Assembly: GCA_023935145.1 (NCBI GenBank)
Contig: CM043698.1
Coordinates: 19,409,001-19,473,000, forward strand
Reading direction: 5' to 3'
Length of the DNA stretch: 64,000 nucleotides
Origin: Bretschneidera sinensis
Lineage: Eukaryota > Streptophyta > Magnoliopsida > Brassicales > Akaniaceae
Shown here: positions 55,074 to 64,000 of the stretch, piece after piece
Numbering within the stretch: the stretch's first letter is position 1
Layout of the letters: every line of letters starts with the position of its first letter
Made by a program: the position numbers and the translations under genes
The notes under the pieces: model-generated
Databases searched by the model: none
What the model saw: only the letters and a program-made list of their open reading frames with translations
Told to the model about the DNA's origin: nothing

Positions 55074-56697
55074 TGTAACGACCCATCTCAGGTTGGCCAC
55101 CCTCGAGATGGTGTCATCACATTTTGAGAATCCCAACACAACACATATATGCAACAAATACTAACAAATTTTTTTTATTTAAATCATCAACCCTCGACAG
55201 AGGAGATACATCAATTTGATATTAATTTACACATAATATACAACGTAAGATGCATAAATATTTACAAATAAAATATTTATTTCATTTTCTCAATAGTCAG
55301 AGGATATTGACACGTACGTGGCTTACAGAGAATGAATCCGTCTGACCCTTAACCTACCAGACTACTTGTCCCGTCTGTTACCTGAAATCATATTACAATG
55401 ATGGATGAGCTTTGCAAGCTTAGTGAATTGAATTTACTAAAAGAATTCCATTTTCGTAAATAGCCCTTTAATATTTAATCATTTATTTCTCCTATAATTG
55501 GATAATAGCATAATGTTTAACATTTAAATAATTACTATATTATCATATTTCTATGTCTTTTTCTCTTTTTCTCATTGTAACTGTCTCTCCCTAGGAGACT
55601 CATCCATCCATAATTAAATTCACAAGAGTATGCCCCACATCAACATTTCAATAATGCAAGCAATAATTAAATCAGATGCAATACATGAATATTTATGATG
55701 GGAACGACTTCCCACATGTCGACAAGTTATTATTATCTTAGACCGGCCCCTTCTTGATTCTTTATAGCTTATCCCAGCTGTCACGGAATTTATTTTCAGC
55801 ATATACCGGCTGTCATGGTTGTTCCGTTAGACCGGCCCCTTCCCAGTTCTTTTGGTTATATTATTAAATGCATATGCATATGCACATGAACAATGATATA
55901 AAATATCCATCTGAGCAATAGTATAAATACCACATGAATTCAAAATATTTAAATTAACTATCCGGTTTCTCCTCAACTTTCTACTTAATAAATTTCAAAA
56001 AAAATTTCTCCTCATATATCACATTAATTTATTTACCATTAATCAAAATCTCTTTATCACTATCATTATTAAATCAACTCATTATTCTAAAAATATTTCT
56101 TTTCACATGCTAATTTTCTACGTGTCCAATATTCATATCCTATATATTAATTTAATTTTTATCTACCACCAAGCATAAGCTAATAATTTATTTTAATATT
56201 ATTACTAGATATTCGCTTTTTATTTAGATTACTAAAAGTAAATCCAACTCACCACGTAACATTTAAAGCTACCCATGGATCACTTCCTTGTCTTTCCCGT
56301 TCTTCTTGAGAATTTTCTCCAGTCGCTGTTCGTTAACACCTGGCATAATATTAGTATTAAATTTCTAATTATTCCTTAAATCCTTTATAAACCACACCCT
56401 TTGAAAATTCTCACTTTAACTTTTGGAAAATTTCATAAATGCTAAAATTTCAAAAATAAATATTACGTTATTACCTTCTATTTTTCCGATAGCTTCTCGT
56501 AAAATTTCCGCCGTAAACTTTTTCAAAATTTTGCTATTTCAACATTTCTTTCGGCCCCCAAGTGTTTAAAGAAAACATGTAATGGAAAGAAAATTAAACG
56601 AGTTTGATAAGCGTAAGTTGAGTTTACGCATACTACATGCATATATACAAGTTGGCTAAAAAAAAATCTCTGCAGCTCCTAAAAGTTATTTGCATAG
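55074..56697 (-). repeat. Tekay 5' LTR, part left of the Galadriel insertion
   Basis: Starts TGTAACGACCCATCTCAGG (plus strand) and aligns with 42928-43082 plus 48231 onwards. It is interrupted at 56693-56697 (CATAG) and resumes at 61295-61617. At 55216-55235 it preserves the empty target of Copia-2. Confidence 0.88.
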
Positions 56698-57586
56698 TGT
56701 CACAGGGGTTATCTGTTACTACGAAATTTTTGCCCTATGATGGCGCTAAGTCTCACACTTAGCCAGCCACAATCCGAGGGTCACTCAACAAAGTGTTTAA
56801 CTCACAGAAACACACACAAAATACTAAGTACGCACAGGCTTACGGGAACTCTCATCCGACCCTTTATTTCTCAATAAGGGACAATACAACATACACACAA
56901 GGATTTCTTAGACTAGGTCACAACAACAAGCATTCATGAATACCCCTGTGCCTTAGCCAAGCCTTGTATTTATAGGCAACTTGAGCAGTTAACAGCCTTA
57001 ACTGCAAAGCACACATGGACCAATAAAAACTCTACTGACACACCCAGCAGTTAGCCTTGCTCACACAGGCATTCTGACAGCCCTATCTGTGCCCAGACAC
57101 AAATTGAGTAATTGCACACAGTTTTCTTGCAGTTGCACCCAGTTACAAACAGTTTCCTAGCAGTTGCACACATGCCACCTGTCATGCGCACATGCACACA
57201 TGCCACCTGCCATGCGCACACGCACATGCCACACTCATGTGCCCTACCGCGCTCACACATCTACCACAACCATGTTCTTTCCAGCGCGCGCGCACACCTG
57301 TCATGCCTGTGGGTCATCCCATGCGTGCGCACACTTGGCGTGCCTGTGAGCCTTCCCGCGCACGCACATTTTCCATGTCGTGTGAATTCCCCCGCGCGCG
57401 CACACCTGATGTGCCTGTGTGCCTTCCCCCGCGCGCACACTTGCCTGATTGTGCCAAGGTCTTATGCCTGCCTATTTCACACCATTTGCCTTGTTAAAGG
57501 GATGTGCACCGCATCCCCGCCTCTTGCTTGGCATGCCGCAAGGCGCACACATGCCAAGTCAATAACCGAACATCAAGGGTCTAACA
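56698..57586 (-). repeat. Galadriel 3' LTR with alternating CG/CA tracts
   Basis: A TATA box (CCTATAAATAC on minus) lies at plus 56966-56976. From about 57176 to 57450 there are degenerate repeats of ~45-60 bases mixing CACACCTG, TGCCTGTG and GCGCGCGCGCAC. The latter are Z-DNA-prone alternating purine-pyrimidine tracts. Confidence 0.85.
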
Positions 57587-57659
57587 TACCTCCTCTAGCC
57601 GAAGAGACCGATGTTCTCATCGGAGGGGAGTCAAGATAAGCCTTCACCTGGTCCTCAAA

Positions 57660-58100
57660 CTACCAAAGTGTAACATCACATTCCCATGAAGCATCTGCAA
57701 TGCTTTCACCTTTCCATTGAACCAAGTAATCTATCCGCCTATTCTTCTTGCTAGCACCCATTATCCTATGGTCAAGGATTTTCTCGATATCCTTGTCAAA
57801 TTGTTTCTGTATTACGGGAAGGGCCCTTTTTGCTTGCTTCCTGTCAATGTTAGTTGTATACTCATGGAATGGTTTGAGGAAACTAACATGAAACATAGGA
57901 TATACCTTCAACTGATCAGGCAACTTCAGTCTGTAAGCAACATTGCCCTTTCTTTTTACTACTTCAAATGGTCCATCGTATTTCTGGACCAAGCCCTTAT
58001 GAATCCGCTTGCTAGTGATCTTCTTCTAGATTTGCGGAGTGAGCTTCAACAACACTTTGTCCCCTATCTGGAACTCTAGGGATCTTCTATGCTAATCTGC
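57660..58100 (-). pseudogene. Galadriel integrase C-terminus and chromodomain
   Basis: 57660-57992 encodes the C-terminal module (KYDGPFEVVKRKGNVAYRLK, YPMFHVSFLKPF) and a clear chromodomain (ILDHRIMG, RIDYLVQWKGES, ADASWE). Stops upstream near 58030 and 58095 break the link to the core. Confidence 0.9.
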
Positions 58101-58108
58101 ATATTTCT

Positions 58109-58880
58109 TCATTCTTCGAGCAGCCTTTGCCAAACTATCCCGAGCCTGCTCAAGGAGTTCCTGTTAACAAACCGATAGGCTGCTGGGCAAGGACCTTGAT
58201 TCTTCTGTTTAGCCACTTCTAAAGGGTTAGCGGCTGGTACCCCCATAGCTAACTCCATTGGACTAGACCCTGCGGTAGAAGAACGATGTAAGTTATAGCA
58301 AAATTGGGCAGTATCAAGTAAAGTTACCCAATTCCGTTGGCTTGCTGCCACATAGTGCCTCAAGAACTCCTCCAGCAACACATTGATTCTTTCAGTTTGC
58401 CCGTCAGTTTGAGGATGATTAGCTGTTGAAAACTTCAGTTCTGACCCCATCATATTGAACAAGCATGTCCAAAATCGGCCAGTGAACCTTGTATCCCTAT
58501 CACTCACAATATCCTTTGGAAGCCCAAAGTATTTCACCACAAACTTATAAAATAACTCCGCTGCCACATCTGCGGAACATGCATGCGGGGCAGAAATGAA
58601 CACCCCATACTTGGAGAAACGATCAACCACCACCATAATTGACCGCATACCTTCCACTTTTGGAAAATCAACAATAAAGTCCATGGACACCGAAACCCAT
58701 GGCTTTTCTGGAATAGGAAGAGGCTGCAACAAACCAGCCTGCTTCTTCTTTTCTGTCTTGTCAAGCTGACAAATAAGACATGTTTTGACATCTGCTCCGA
58801 TGTCTTGCTCCATCTTAGGCCAGTAATAGGATCGAGAGAGTAATGCCATCATCTGTTCTACGCCTGGATGCCCGGCTTGG
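58109..58880 (-). pseudogene. Galadriel integrase core
   Basis: The 247-codon piece has the zinc-binding CLICQ region and core residues in [23 protein letters not shown] and TANHPQTDGQTERINVLLEE, so the catalytic Asp, Asp, Glu set is visible. It is separated by a frameshift near 58880 from the upstream domain, where GHPGVEQ reads in the integrase frame. Confidence 0.9.
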
Positions 58881-60861
58881 CCGGGTCATGAGTCTCATGT
58901 AACAGCTTCTGTCTTAATCTACCACTAGTAGGAACATAGAGCCTGCGACCTTTGGCATACAACATATCATCTTCTATCCAATATCGGCGGACTGTGCCTT
59001 CAACCACATCGTGCTTAAGTTTTTTGTACGCATAGTCTAAAATGGACTGCTTCCTCACCCTCTCAAGAAAATTTGATTGCACCGAAGTCAATGCAGAGAC
59101 ATACTGAAGCACATCCTTCCAACTAAGTGCATCTGCCACATTATTCTGCCGTCCTGGCTTGTGCACCCAACTGAAGTCAAACTCAGCAAGAAATTCTTGC
59201 CATCGAGCTTATTTTGGTGTGAGTTTCTTCTGGGTTTTAAAATATGTGTTCGCCACATTGTCCATCACTACTGTGAACTTTGTTCCCAACAGGTAATGCC
59301 ACCATGTTTCTAGGCAATGTATCACCGCAGCCATCTCTTTCTCATGCGTTGAATAACGCTGTTCGGCATCCTTCAACTTCCGACTTTCAAATGCAATTGG
59401 GTGCTCCTCTTGGACCAGCACTCCACCGATAGCCTTGTCTGAGGCATCGGTATGGACTTCAAAAGGCTTGTCAAAGTCTGGCAATTGCAACACCGGCTTG
59501 GTTGACACAACTACTTTCAATTTTTCAAACGCCTCCTGACATTCAGTCGTCCAAGCCCATTTCTGGTCCTTCTTAAGTAAGTCGGTCAATGGACTAACTC
59601 TTTTGGAATATCCTTTAATGAATCGGCGATAATAATTGGCAAGGCCAAGGAATGATCGAAGGTCTGACACCTTCGCTGGGGCAGGCCAGTCAAGAATCGC
59701 CTGCACCTTCCTCTCATCCATCCGAATCCTGCCTTTACTAACCCAATGGCCAACGAAGTTCACTTCTTGTCTGCAAAACTCAAACCTTTCCTTTTTCACA
59801 TATAATTTGTATTCTCTCAGCCGTGAGAATACTTTCCTCAAGTGTTTAATATGATCCTCCAAGGGCTCACTATAAATCACAATATCATCCAAGTACACCA
59901 CAACAAATGGATCAAGAAATTCATATAATACCTCGTTCATGAGATTACAAAATGTAGCAAGTGCATTGGTTAGGCCAAATGGCATGACCAAAAATTCAAA
60001 CGAACCATACTGTGTTACACAGGCAGTCTTGGCTTCATCTCCTTCGACAATTCTCACTTGCCAATAGCCTGACCGCAAGTCCAACTTGGTGAAATGAGTA
60101 GGTTTCGACAATCTGTCAAATAGATCTGCCGCATTCGAAACTGGATACTTATTCTTCACCATAATTTTGTTAAGAGCACGGTAGTCCACACATATACGAA
60201 GTGATCCATCTTGCTTCTTTTGGAAAAGCACAGGGGCACCATAAGGGGCCTTAGAAGGCCGCAACAATCCTGCCTCCAGCAAGTCATCCAATTGTTTGCA
60301 TAATTCTGCCAATTCGGCTGGGACCATTCGATAAGGGGCCTTTGCTGGAGCCTTTGTCCCTGGCTCGAGTTCAATCTTATGATCTATCGCCCTTCTTGGT
60401 GGCAACTCTTTAGGAAGCTCCGTAGACATCATGTCCATGAACTCATCCAACACAGGAATCACTTCATCGGGTACCTCTACAACAATATCTAGCTTGATTT
60501 CAACCAAAGCAGCAAGATATTTTGTTTCTCCCTGTTTCACAACCATCTTTAGTTGTTTAGCCGACAACTCACATAATTTCCCCTTGTTCGGCCTATCACA
60601 GATTGCATGCACAAAGCAAGTCGAGCCAGCGTCACCTACCACCATACCTTGATGATAGGGCATCACCATTGCCTGAGCAGCAGTAAAGAACTTCATCCCA
60701 AGTATTAGATCGAAATCATCGAGAGGGACAACCATCAAATTACATTCACCTTGCCAGTTACCCATTTGGAGAGTGCTAGTTGCCACGCCCTTGACCAGTA
60801 AGGCTCCTGAGTTGACTGCCTTCAATCTGCTAGAACTTGCGGCCAATTTGAGGCCTAGCAT
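58858..60861 (-). pseudogene. Galadriel protease end, reverse transcriptase, RNase H
   Basis: The 550-codon piece (59209-60861) starts within protease ([12 protein letters not shown] at ~50). It covers the whole polymerase ([44 protein letters not shown] at ~322) and RNase H to [10 protein letters not shown]. There a CAA-type codon has become TAA. 58858-59166 continues with the HKPGRQNNVADALS segment. The phrase TQKKLTPK followed by ARWQEFLAEFDF points to the Galadriel chromovirus lineage. The polymerase core itself is intact, but its 5' end is deleted. Confidence 0.92.
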
Positions 60862-60892
60862 AGTTACAGCCCGCTGTGCGACAAAGTTAACC

Positions 60893-61294
60893 TGTCATGC
60901 GCACATGCACACATACCACCTGCCATGCGCACACGCACATGCCACACTCATGTGCCATGCCGTGCGCGCCACATTTATGTGCCATGCCGCGTGCGCACAT
61001 CTGCCACGGCTATGTTCTTTCCCGCGCGCACGCACACCTAGCGTTCCTGTGAGCCTTCCCGCGCGCGCACACACTTGCCATGTCTGTGTGCATTCCAGCG
61101 CGCGTGCACACCTGATGTGCCTGTGTGCTTTCCCGCACGCACGCACACTTGCCTGATTGTGCCAAGGTCTTATGCCCGCCTATTTCACACCATTTGCCTT
61201 GTTAAGGGGATGTGCACCACATCCCCGCTTCTTGCTTGGCATGCCGCAAGGCGCACACATGCCAAGTCAATAACCGAACATCAAGGGTCTAACA
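60893..61294 (-). repeat. Galadriel 5' LTR, truncated
   Basis: Matches 57178-57586 of the partner LTR, including AAGGGTCTAACA at the end. About 480 bases at the inner side are lost. It has its own GCGCGCGC-type tracts at 61020-61145 with length differences from the partner. Confidence 0.9.
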
Positions 61295-61617
61295 CATAGT
61301 CACTATGAGTCTCTAAAATTTCCCCACGTCTACGCTTTGTTGGAAGGCATTCAAGCCTTCAAAACAAAACTTGGCACCTATGCAGAAACCTGCTGCCACG
61401 TTTTACTGTTCATATTTTTTTTTTACTTACTTTTGTCTCATAAACCTTTTTCAATCTTCTGGGACGTTCACGTCCCAGATTTATTTATTTATTTTAATTT
61501 TTTTAATTGTTTTATTCAAATACTATTAAACCTTTTTACATAGATTTTTGTTTTTAATTCCATGTCATATTTATTAAATTGCTTTTTTACTCTTATTTTA
61601 CAAATACGGGTAATACA
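61295..61617 (-). repeat. Tekay 5' LTR, outer part
   Basis: Resumes the Tekay LTR after the second CATAG. It aligns with 49733-50084 and ends ACGGGTAATACA at 61617. Confidence 0.88.
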
Positions 61618-62763
61618 TTTACCGAACAGTCTCCTTCATTAACATGAAAAGCTTGAACTAAATTGCTAGTCCTCCAACCAAGCAGAACGGTAGCCTCCAC
61701 TAATAGCAAAATTCAAGGCATGCCTCGCTACTAATGCTTCAGCAATATAAGGATCCTGTTTTACCTAAATTCACTTCGAGCACCCTGCCAGAAAATTACC
61801 ATCACTATCCCGAACCACAATTGCTATGCCACCAGTTGAATCGACATCGAACAAAGCCACGTCCACATTGATCTTGACCATATTTGCACGGAGAGCTTTC
61901 CAAGGAATCTTTACTGCTTCTTTTGTGCTGTTTAGAGCCGATGTCTGCCGCAAGATATTTTAACTTCCTCATAGTACAAAATAACAAATTTATAAATTTC
62001 ATCCCCATTCTTCCCTTCTCCCCCATGTACAAATTTACTGTGATTATTTCAGATTGCCCACGCAAAAAGAAATCAAACAGCTACCTTTGCCTCTTCCCAT
62101 TCAGCTCTGCACCATAAGAACCATTGCTGGAAACTACTACTCGCGCACCAATCAGACCTGAACTGAACCCGGCACCTCTCCCACGCATCCTTCGCGTGAC
62201 AGCATTCCACCACCGCATGAGTAACAGTCTCCTCCTCTTGTTTGCATATCGAGCATTTCTTTCCAGTGCCACTCCTCTCTTATGTAAATTACTATATGTC
62301 GGCAAAGTTGTATTGCATAAACGCCACACAAAGTGTTTAATTTTATTAAGCAAATTAACTGACCAGACATATTTCCATACCGAATCCATGCTACCTCCTG
62401 GCCCTCCTCCCTTAGACGACGTTGCTGCTGTATCAGCTTTCTGTCGACACAACGCCGCTCTTACCACTAGGTAGGCACTTCGGACAGAGAATCTCCCATG
62501 GGAATTATAGTGCCAAATAAGTTTATCATCTCTACCCATTAACCCAATGGAATTTGTGCTATCATCTCTCCCTCATGCTCCAGAAATAAATTCTTAATTT
62601 GGTCTGGCCTCCATCGTCTAGTATCTTGATCAATTAAAATAGAGACCCGTGCATGAGCTATTGCTTCTATCTTCGGTGATACAATTTTAAAAGACCATGG
62701 TTTGGGAATCGATAAAGTAGAACCTTGCCAAGGCACTCGATCTCGTAGTCGATGCATTTGCAC
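61618..62763 (-). pseudogene. LINE ORF2 fragment: zinc-finger RT end and RNase H
   Basis: On minus, 62763-62540 gives the ORF2 linker before the zf-RVT domain (SIPKPWSFKIVSPK, RRWRPDQIKNLFLEHEGE). 62539-62081 gives zf-RVT (DDKLIWHYNSHGRFSVRSAY, LLNKIKHFVWRLCNTTLPTY). 61953-61618 gives RNase H (INVDVALFDV, IVVRDSDGNFLAG, IAEALVARHALNFA). Stops and frameshifts are present. The RNase H stops at the Gypsy boundary and continues at 42927. Confidence 0.85.
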
Positions 62764-64000
62764 TAAGCCTTGTTAATTAGTGAAATAAGCTGCTTGATTT
62801 CCTTCTCGGTAGATATGCGTAAGCTTCAACTCCCTGAACTCCTTCAAGAGCAGCCTGCAGTCATTAAGCATAGCATTATAATGGTGCAAATGGGTGTCCG
62901 AGCTGTTAATAAGAGAAATGACAGCCTGAGCATCAAGATCAATTTTATTCTTTTCCACATTAAGCTCCTAACCAGTAGGAGGCCATCTTTGATAGCCCAT
63001 AACTAAGCAAGGAGACTGTTCCCTTAGCCAATATTTCGGTAAAATCCCATCACCCATTGCCTCTTATCATTTCTGATGAGGCCACCCGCACTACAAAAGC
63101 AAGGGTTATTCCAGGGGTATTGACCTTCACCCAAAAGTTCTTGGATGGGGACCAACTTACCAACACAGTAGTAGCCTGGGATGGAGTGCGAGGGCAGACC
63201 TCAATATTGCAAAACTCAGTAGATTTAGAGAGAATCTCATTGAAGAGTAATTTAACGGAAGGGAATTTATTTTCAAAGATAAGCTTGTTTCTTGCACGCC
63301 ACAAAGTCCAAAGGGCAAAAACATAAAAAAGAATTCCAAGGGATATTATGAGAGCAATGACTTGGAAGAGGCCAAGTTCTCAGCTAACCAAGTAGCATAT
63401 GGTTTTTGTACCGATGGTAATAGGTAAGGAGGGACAGGCCAAGGCTCCAAAGGAGATTGGCAGTCAAACAGTCACGCAGAATAAGGCAGCACGACTCAGA
63501 AATACCAGGGCATGTAAGGCAGCTAAAATCAATAGGGATAATTTGAAACCTAATCTTTACATTTCAGTTTGTTAAGAACACAAAGCCTAAGAAAGTGTTT
63601 CATTCTATTAGGGACAAGGCATTTCCAAACGAGGTTCCAGTTGAAGTCCAAGAAATCCTCAGGTGAACTGGAGGCGAGACTATAGGCAGACCCACTATCA
63701 AACATACCATTGCTAGAAAAGGCCCAAGATATAACATCAGGACTACTCTCACAATTTTGGAAGGGAATGGGATGACAACACCCAATAATATTCTTGGGAA
63801 GGACCATGGACAAGGCACCAAAATTCCAAGCGAAGTTCTCTCTCAAGTCAGCCACTTTGAGTATCTCCTCCTCAACATTAATAGGGCTCTGGACACAACT
63901 CCTAATACTAAAGAAATCTGCCAGTAATTCATCTTGACATAAAAATATGTATTGATGAAGTATCATTTGCTTCTATGGTTTCGTTTGTCAGATGATCTTT
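62764..64000 (-). pseudogene. Second LINE ORF2 fragment
   Basis: On minus, 63966-63550 is a zf-RVT segment (SWAFSSNGMFDSGSAYSLAS, NLVWKCLVPNRMKHFL). 63304-63050 is the RNase H start (MWRARNKLIFENKFP, FWVKVNTPG). 62958-62773 is the RNase H end (IDLDAQAVISLINSSDTH, HIYREGNQAA). Stops lie between the pieces. It joins the other LINE fragment head to tail at about 62764 without a poly(A) tract and runs off the window edge. Confidence 0.8.

Larger units (their letters stand above)
56698..61294 (-). mobile_element. Truncated Galadriel-type Gypsy element, TSD CATAG
   Basis: 4597 bp flanked by CATAG (56693-56697 and 61295-61299), inside the right LTR of the Tekay-type element. On minus, the 3' LTR (left, 56698-57586, 889 bases) is complete, running TGTTAGACCC to CTGTGACA. 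The 5' LTR (right, 60893-61294, ~402 bases) keeps only its outer U3 part. Its TATA, R and U5, the primer site, gag and half of protease are missing in one deletion. A purine tract (TAGAGGAGGTA on minus) adjoins the 3' LTR. Confidence 0.9.
42928..61617 (-). mobile_element. Tekay/Del-type Gypsy element with nested insertions
   Basis: The LTR ends are TGTAAT/CGAY... on the left (42928) and ...GGGTAATACA on the right (61617), flanked by GTTAC (42923-42927) and TTTAC (61618-61622), a target duplication with one change. On minus, the 5' LTR is right (55074-61617) and the 3' LTR is left (42928-50084), each about 2 kb once inserts are removed. A GTATCAGAGC primer site lies at plus 55058-55067. The internal region 50085-55073 encodes gag, protease, polymerase, RNase H, integrase and chromodomain in Gypsy order, all broken. 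The RNase H and integrase motifs resemble Tekay/Del chromoviruses. Confidence 0.9.

Overview
The window looks like nuclear DNA of a flowering plant, most likely a woody eudicot. It has two intact plant-specific intronless genes about 10 kb apart, AT-rich spacers, and then about 48 kb dominated by retrotransposons of plant lineages. The species cannot be fixed from the sequence alone.

Layout. 1-2.4 kb: spacer with a strong hairpin (718-830). 2.5-3.3 kb: minus-strand cold-shock-domain glycine-rich protein gene (GRP2/CSP2 type) and promoter. 3.3-12.7 kb: AT-rich spacer without a recognisable gene. 13.2-15.3 kb: minus-strand ARMADILLO REPEAT ONLY (ARO) gene and promoter. 16.5-19.1 kb: small non-autonomous LTR element with a 5-bp target duplication and a 5' LTR enlarged by an insertion. 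19.1-25.8 kb: spacer with local duplications, a 24-G run and weak CACTA-like and SINE-like traces. 25.8-32.3 kb: decayed minus-strand Copia element, itself carrying a ~1.25 kb insertion. 33.5-34.2 kb: TRIM element resembling Katydid. 34.8-35.0 kb: LINE RNase H relic. 35.9-41.5 kb: non-autonomous Gypsy-type element (LARD) with identical 678-bp LTRs whose interior is almost entirely three different tandem arrays (about 49, 125 and 53 bp units).

41.7-64 kb can be read as a stack of insertions. A plant defensin gene (41.7-42.7 kb) stops inside its second exon at the poly(T) edge of a minus-strand LINE. That LINE's RNase H is split by a Tekay/Del-type Gypsy element (42928-61617). The left LTR of the Gypsy element holds a young, nearly intact Copia (43083-48230), and its right LTR holds a truncated Galadriel-type Gypsy element (56698-61294). 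Target duplications, LTR ends, and reading-frame continuity of the LINE across the 18.7-kb insertion support this order. More LINE ORF2 remnants run to the window edge.

The two cellular genes show no functional link. CSP2/GRP2 proteins act as RNA chaperones in cold and development, and ARO proteins act in polarised cell growth. Nothing suggests an operon-like or clustered system. The most unusual content is the satellite-filled LARD and the layered break of the defensin locus.
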